From Sphingobium fluviale (GTDB taxonomy: Bacteria > Pseudomonadota > Alphaproteobacteria > Sphingomonadales > Sphingomonadaceae), in NCBI RefSeq assembly GCF_004122115.1, contig NZ_SBKP01000005.1, positions 1 through 64,000 of the forward strand: a stretch of 64,000 nucleotides of DNA, written 5' to 3'. Positions 61,435 to 64,000 of this stretch are shown here, piece after piece (the first letter of the stretch is position 1; each line of letters starts with the position of its first letter). The notes beneath the pieces are model-generated. The model saw only the letters and a list, made by a program, of their open reading frames with translations, ran no database searches and was not told the DNA's origin. A program made the translations under genes and the position numbers.

Positions 61435-62505
61435 ATGCTTTACTGGCTGGCGGCGCAGCTCGATTTTCCCGGTGTTTTGAACCTAATCCGCTATTTGAGC
61501 TTTCGCGCGGGCGCGGCGGTGGCGACGGCGCTGTTTCTAGGCCTTATCATCGGCCCGCGCTTCATCGGCTGGCTCAGGGTGCGGCAGGGCAAGGGCCAGC
61601 CGATCCGTGATGACGGGCCGCAGAGCCACCTCGCCAAAAAGGGCACGCCGACGATGGGCGGCCTGATGATCCTCACGGCGATGATGGTGTCCGTGCTGTT
61701 GTGGATGGACCTCAGCTCCACCTATGTCTGGGCGTGCATCGCCGTGACGCTGGGTTTCGGCGCGATCGGCTTTCTCGACGATTATGACAAGGTGACGAAG
61801 GCCAGCCACAAGGGGCTGTCTGGCCGGTTGCGGCTGCTGGCGGAGTTCATCATTGCGGGGATTGCGGCGATGCTGATCGTGCAGCATAATGGCACGGCGC
61901 TCTATGTCCCGTTCTGGAACGGTCCTGCGCTCGATCTTGGCCTGTTTTATTATGTCTTTGCCGCGTTCGTGATCGTATCGTTCGGCAATGCGGTTAACCT
62001 CACGGACGGGCTGGATGGATTGGCAACGATGCCGGTGATCATCGCCTGCATGGCGTTTACGGCGATAACCTATCTCGCCGGGCGCGCGGATTTCGCCGCC
62101 TATCTCGGCATCCCGCATGTTCCGGGCGCGGGCGATCTGGTGATATTGACCGGCGCGATGATCGGCGCGGGGCTGGCGTTCCTGTGGTTCAATGCGCCGC
62201 CCGCCGCCGTGTTCATGGGCGACACCGGCAGCCTCGCGCTGGGCGGCACCATCGGCGTCATCGCGGTGGTGAGCCATCACGAGATCGTGCTCGCCATTAT
62301 CGGCGGGCTGTTCGTGGTGGAGGCGTTGTCGGTCATCATCCAGGTGTTTTTCTACAAGCGCACCGGCAAGCGCGTGTTCAAGATGGCGCCGATCCATCAT
62401 CATTTCGAGCAGCTCGGCTGGCCCGAAACGACCGTGGTGATCCGCTTCTGGATCGTCTCGTTCGTGCTGGCGCTGGCGGGCCTCGCCACGCTGAAGCTGC
62501 GATAA
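61435..62505 (+). CDS. mraY: Phospho-MurNAc-pentapeptide transferase MraY
   Basis: The start is ATG 61435 ([20 protein letters not shown]), with an AAGAAG-type site. The 356-aa, ten-helix membrane enzyme makes lipid I. Conserved loops are [35 protein letters not shown] (catalytic Asp), [20 protein letters not shown] and [13 protein letters not shown] (His loop). It sits between murF and murD without gaps of note. Confidence 0.97.
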   Translation: MLYWLAAQLDFPGVLNLIRYLSFRAGAAVATALFLGLIIGPRFIGWLRVRQGKGQPIRDDGPQSHLAKKGTPTMGGLMILTAMMVSVLLWMDLSSTYVWACIAVTLGFGAIGFLDDYDKVTKASHKGLSGRLRLLAEFIIAGIAAMLIVQHNGTALYVPFWNGPALDLGLFYYVFAAFVIVSFGNAVNLTDGLDGLATMPVIIACMAFTAITYLAGRADFAAYLGIPHVPGAGDLVILTGAMIGAGLAFLWFNAPPAAVFMGDTGSLALGGTIGVIAVVSHHEIVLAIIGGLFVVEALSVIIQVFFYKRTGKRVFKMAPIHHHFEQLGWPETTVVIRFWIVSFVLALAGLATLKLR

Positions 62506-62514
62506 GGGGGGCGA

Positions 62515-63915
62515 GTGGGGATCGTCTCTTCCGTCTTTGCGGGCAAGCACTATGCGGTGCTGGGGCTGGCGAGGTCTGGCCTCGCGACGGTCGAGTGCCT
62601 GGTCGCGAGCGGCGCGCGGGTGCTGGCGTGGGACAGCCGCGAAGACGCGCGCGAAACGGTGGCCGGCAAAGCGGAGATTGCCGATCCGCTGAGCGTGGAC
62701 CTTACAGGCTATGATGGCGTTGTCGTTTCGCCCGGTGTGCCATTGAACAAGCATCCGATTGCCGAGCATGCGCGCAGCTTTGGCGTGCCGGTGATCGGCG
62801 ATATCGAGCTGTTCGCGTTGGCGCGGCCCACTCTGCCGCCGCACAGGGTGGTGGGGATTACGGGGACCAACGGCAAATCGACTACCACGGCGCTGGTGCA
62901 TCATATCATAGAGACTGCACGCATCCCGACGCGGATGGGCGGCAATATCGGGCTTCCCATCTTGGGGCAGGAGCCGTTGCCTGCGGGCGGCATCTATGTG
63001 CTGGAGCTGTCGAGCTATCAGATCGACCTGACGTTCAGCCTCGATTGCGATGTGGCCGTGTTGCTCAACATCACGCCGGATCATCTCGATCGGTATGACG
63101 GGTTTGCGGGATACATGGCTTCGAAACTGCGGTTGTTCGATATGATGAAGCCGCCGCATATCGGGGTTCTCAATTGGCACACAGACCTCGGCAAAACTTT
63201 GTATCGCCAACTGACGGAAAGGCATGATTTTCGTATTTGGGGCAATTACGATGATAACGTCGACGACCCGTATGACCTTTGGGGGGCATTTGACGAACAC
63301 GGGCAGACTGCTTCCCGCGACCATCTGAGCACTCAAAAGGACTGGCCCGCTTTACAAGGGCCACACAATGCCCAAAATGCCATCTCGGCGATTCTGGCTT
63401 GCAGTGCCTTGGGAATTTCCGAAACTGTCATCAGCGAAGCGCTGAAAACATACGCCGCCCTCCCGCACCGCATGCAGCGGGTGGCGGAGCGCAATGGGGT
63501 GCTGTGGGTGAATGACAGCAAGGCGACCAACGCCGCCTCCACCGCGCCCGCGCTCGGTGCTTATCCGCCTATCGACGGCAAACCCCGCATCCACTGGATC
63601 GTCGGCGGGCTGGCCAAGACCGATCATCTCGATGAATGTGTGCCTTATTACCCCAACATCAAGGCGGCCTACACCATCGGCGAGGCCGGGCACAAATATG
63701 CCGAGCTGCTCTCCCCCCACATGCCGGTGGATGATTCGGAGATGCTCTCCGCCGCGGTGCGCCGCGCCGCGCGGGTGGCTGAGCCGGGCGATGTCGTGCT
63801 GCTCTCTCCCGCCTGCGCGAGTTTCGATCAGTTCCGTGATTATGAGGCGCGCGGAGAGGCCTTTGTCGCCGCCGTCGCCGCGCTGGATGAGAGCGAGGCC
63901 GCAGCCGATGCGTGA
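62515..63915 (+). CDS. murD: UDP-MurNAc-alanine-D-glutamate ligase MurD
   Basis: The GTG at 62515 gives 466 aa. MurD adds D-Glu to UDP-MurNAc-L-Ala. The N-terminal domain has LGLARSGLAT, the ATP loop is GITGTNGKSTTTALV, and NITPDHLDRYDGFAGYMASKLRLF is the central domain. NDSKATNAASTAPAL and LLSPACASFDQF close the C-domain. The region coding for about residues 215-315 (63,160-63,450) is clearly lower in GC than the rest. The stop overlaps the next start. Confidence 0.95.
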   Translation: MGIVSSVFAGKHYAVLGLARSGLATVECLVASGARVLAWDSREDARETVAGKAEIADPLSVDLTGYDGVVVSPGVPLNKHPIAEHARSFGVPVIGDIELFALARPTLPPHRVVGITGTNGKSTTTALVHHIIETARIPTRMGGNIGLPILGQEPLPAGGIYVLELSSYQIDLTFSLDCDVAVLLNITPDHLDRYDGFAGYMASKLRLFDMMKPPHIGVLNWHTDLGKTLYRQLTERHDFRIWGNYDDNVDDPYDLWGAFDEHGQTASRDHLSTQKDWPALQGPHNAQNAISAILACSALGISETVISEALKTYAALPHRMQRVAERNGVLWVNDSKATNAASTAPALGAYPPIDGKPRIHWIVGGLAKTDHLDECVPYYPNIKAAYTIGEAGHKYAELLSPHMPVDDSEMLSAAVRRAARVAEPGDVVLLSPACASFDQFRDYEARGEAFVAAVAALDESEAAADA

Positions 63916-64000
63916 GACGCGCCCGCGCCGCATGTTCTCTCGCCCCGGCGAGATGGTGCGCGATTTCCGCAGCCGCACCGTGCCGCGCGAGCGCACGCCA
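63908..64000 (+). CDS. ftsW: Probable FtsW, N-terminal fragment (runs off window)
   Basis: ATG 63908 overlaps murD by 8 nt; an in-frame ATG at 63932 (MFSRPGEMV) is an alternative. Thirty-one codons are present, encoding a basic, Arg-rich cytoplasmic start. The gene is called ftsW only from position, since murD is followed by ftsW and murG in alphaproteobacterial dcw clusters. No diagnostic residue is visible. Confidence 0.55.
   Translation, partial: MRETRPRRMFSRPGEMVRDFRSRTVPRERTP

Overview
The window reads as chromosomal DNA from an alphaproteobacterium, most likely a member of the Sphingomonadales. The evidence is high-GC coding sequence from about 10 kb onward, a suf operon led by an Rrf2-type regulator, the chain argS - SPOR protein - nagZ - scpA - scpB - tatABC, a mraZ-led dcw cluster with a DAP-type MurE, and several palindromic intergenic repeats of the kind seen in sphingomonads. 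The species is not identifiable from sequence alone. I saw no rRNA gene, complete tRNA gene or CRISPR array.

Region 1 (1 to about 10,070) is accessory DNA with lower GC. It holds the tail of an IS256-family element, a membrane-anchored unknown, a small serine recombinase coupled to a zinc-binding unknown, and a row of uncharacterised genes (DUF4236/SH3 protein, a 39-codon ORF, a 435-aa protein, a membrane protein). That row is cut by a complete IS66-family element with a clean 8-bp target duplication. An 18-nt sequence matching the 3' end of a tRNA-Ser gene at 10053-10070 looks like an attachment-site copy, so this part is probably the right end of a tRNA-integrated genomic island that begins left of the window.

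Region 2 (about 10.1-25 kb) is core metabolism: class I ribonucleotide reductase (nrdA, nrdB) behind two NrdR-like boxes, a class I fumarase, small enzymes, an S9 peptidase, an acyl-CoA synthetase, gamma-glutamyltranspeptidase and pyrD. A candidate structured small RNA with a strong terminator follows.

Region 3 (25.4-37.2 kb) has an AraC-type regulator and the SUF iron-sulfur operon (regulator-sufB-unknown secreted protein-sufC-sufD-sufS-sufT-sufA). An oppositely oriented three-gene signalling unit follows: OmpR-type regulator, secreted LysM/FecR protein, CHASE2 histidine kinase.

Region 4 (37.3-53 kb) holds cytochrome b561, an M16 peptidase, rnhA-thrB-ispH, then argS-SPOR-nagZ-scpAB-tatABC and cysK. 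Region 5 (53-64 kb) has two unknown membrane proteins and the division/cell-wall cluster mraZ-rsmH-ftsL-ftsI-murE-murF-mraY-murD-(ftsW). It is tightly overlapped and is preceded by a four-repeat MraZ box on the minus strand.
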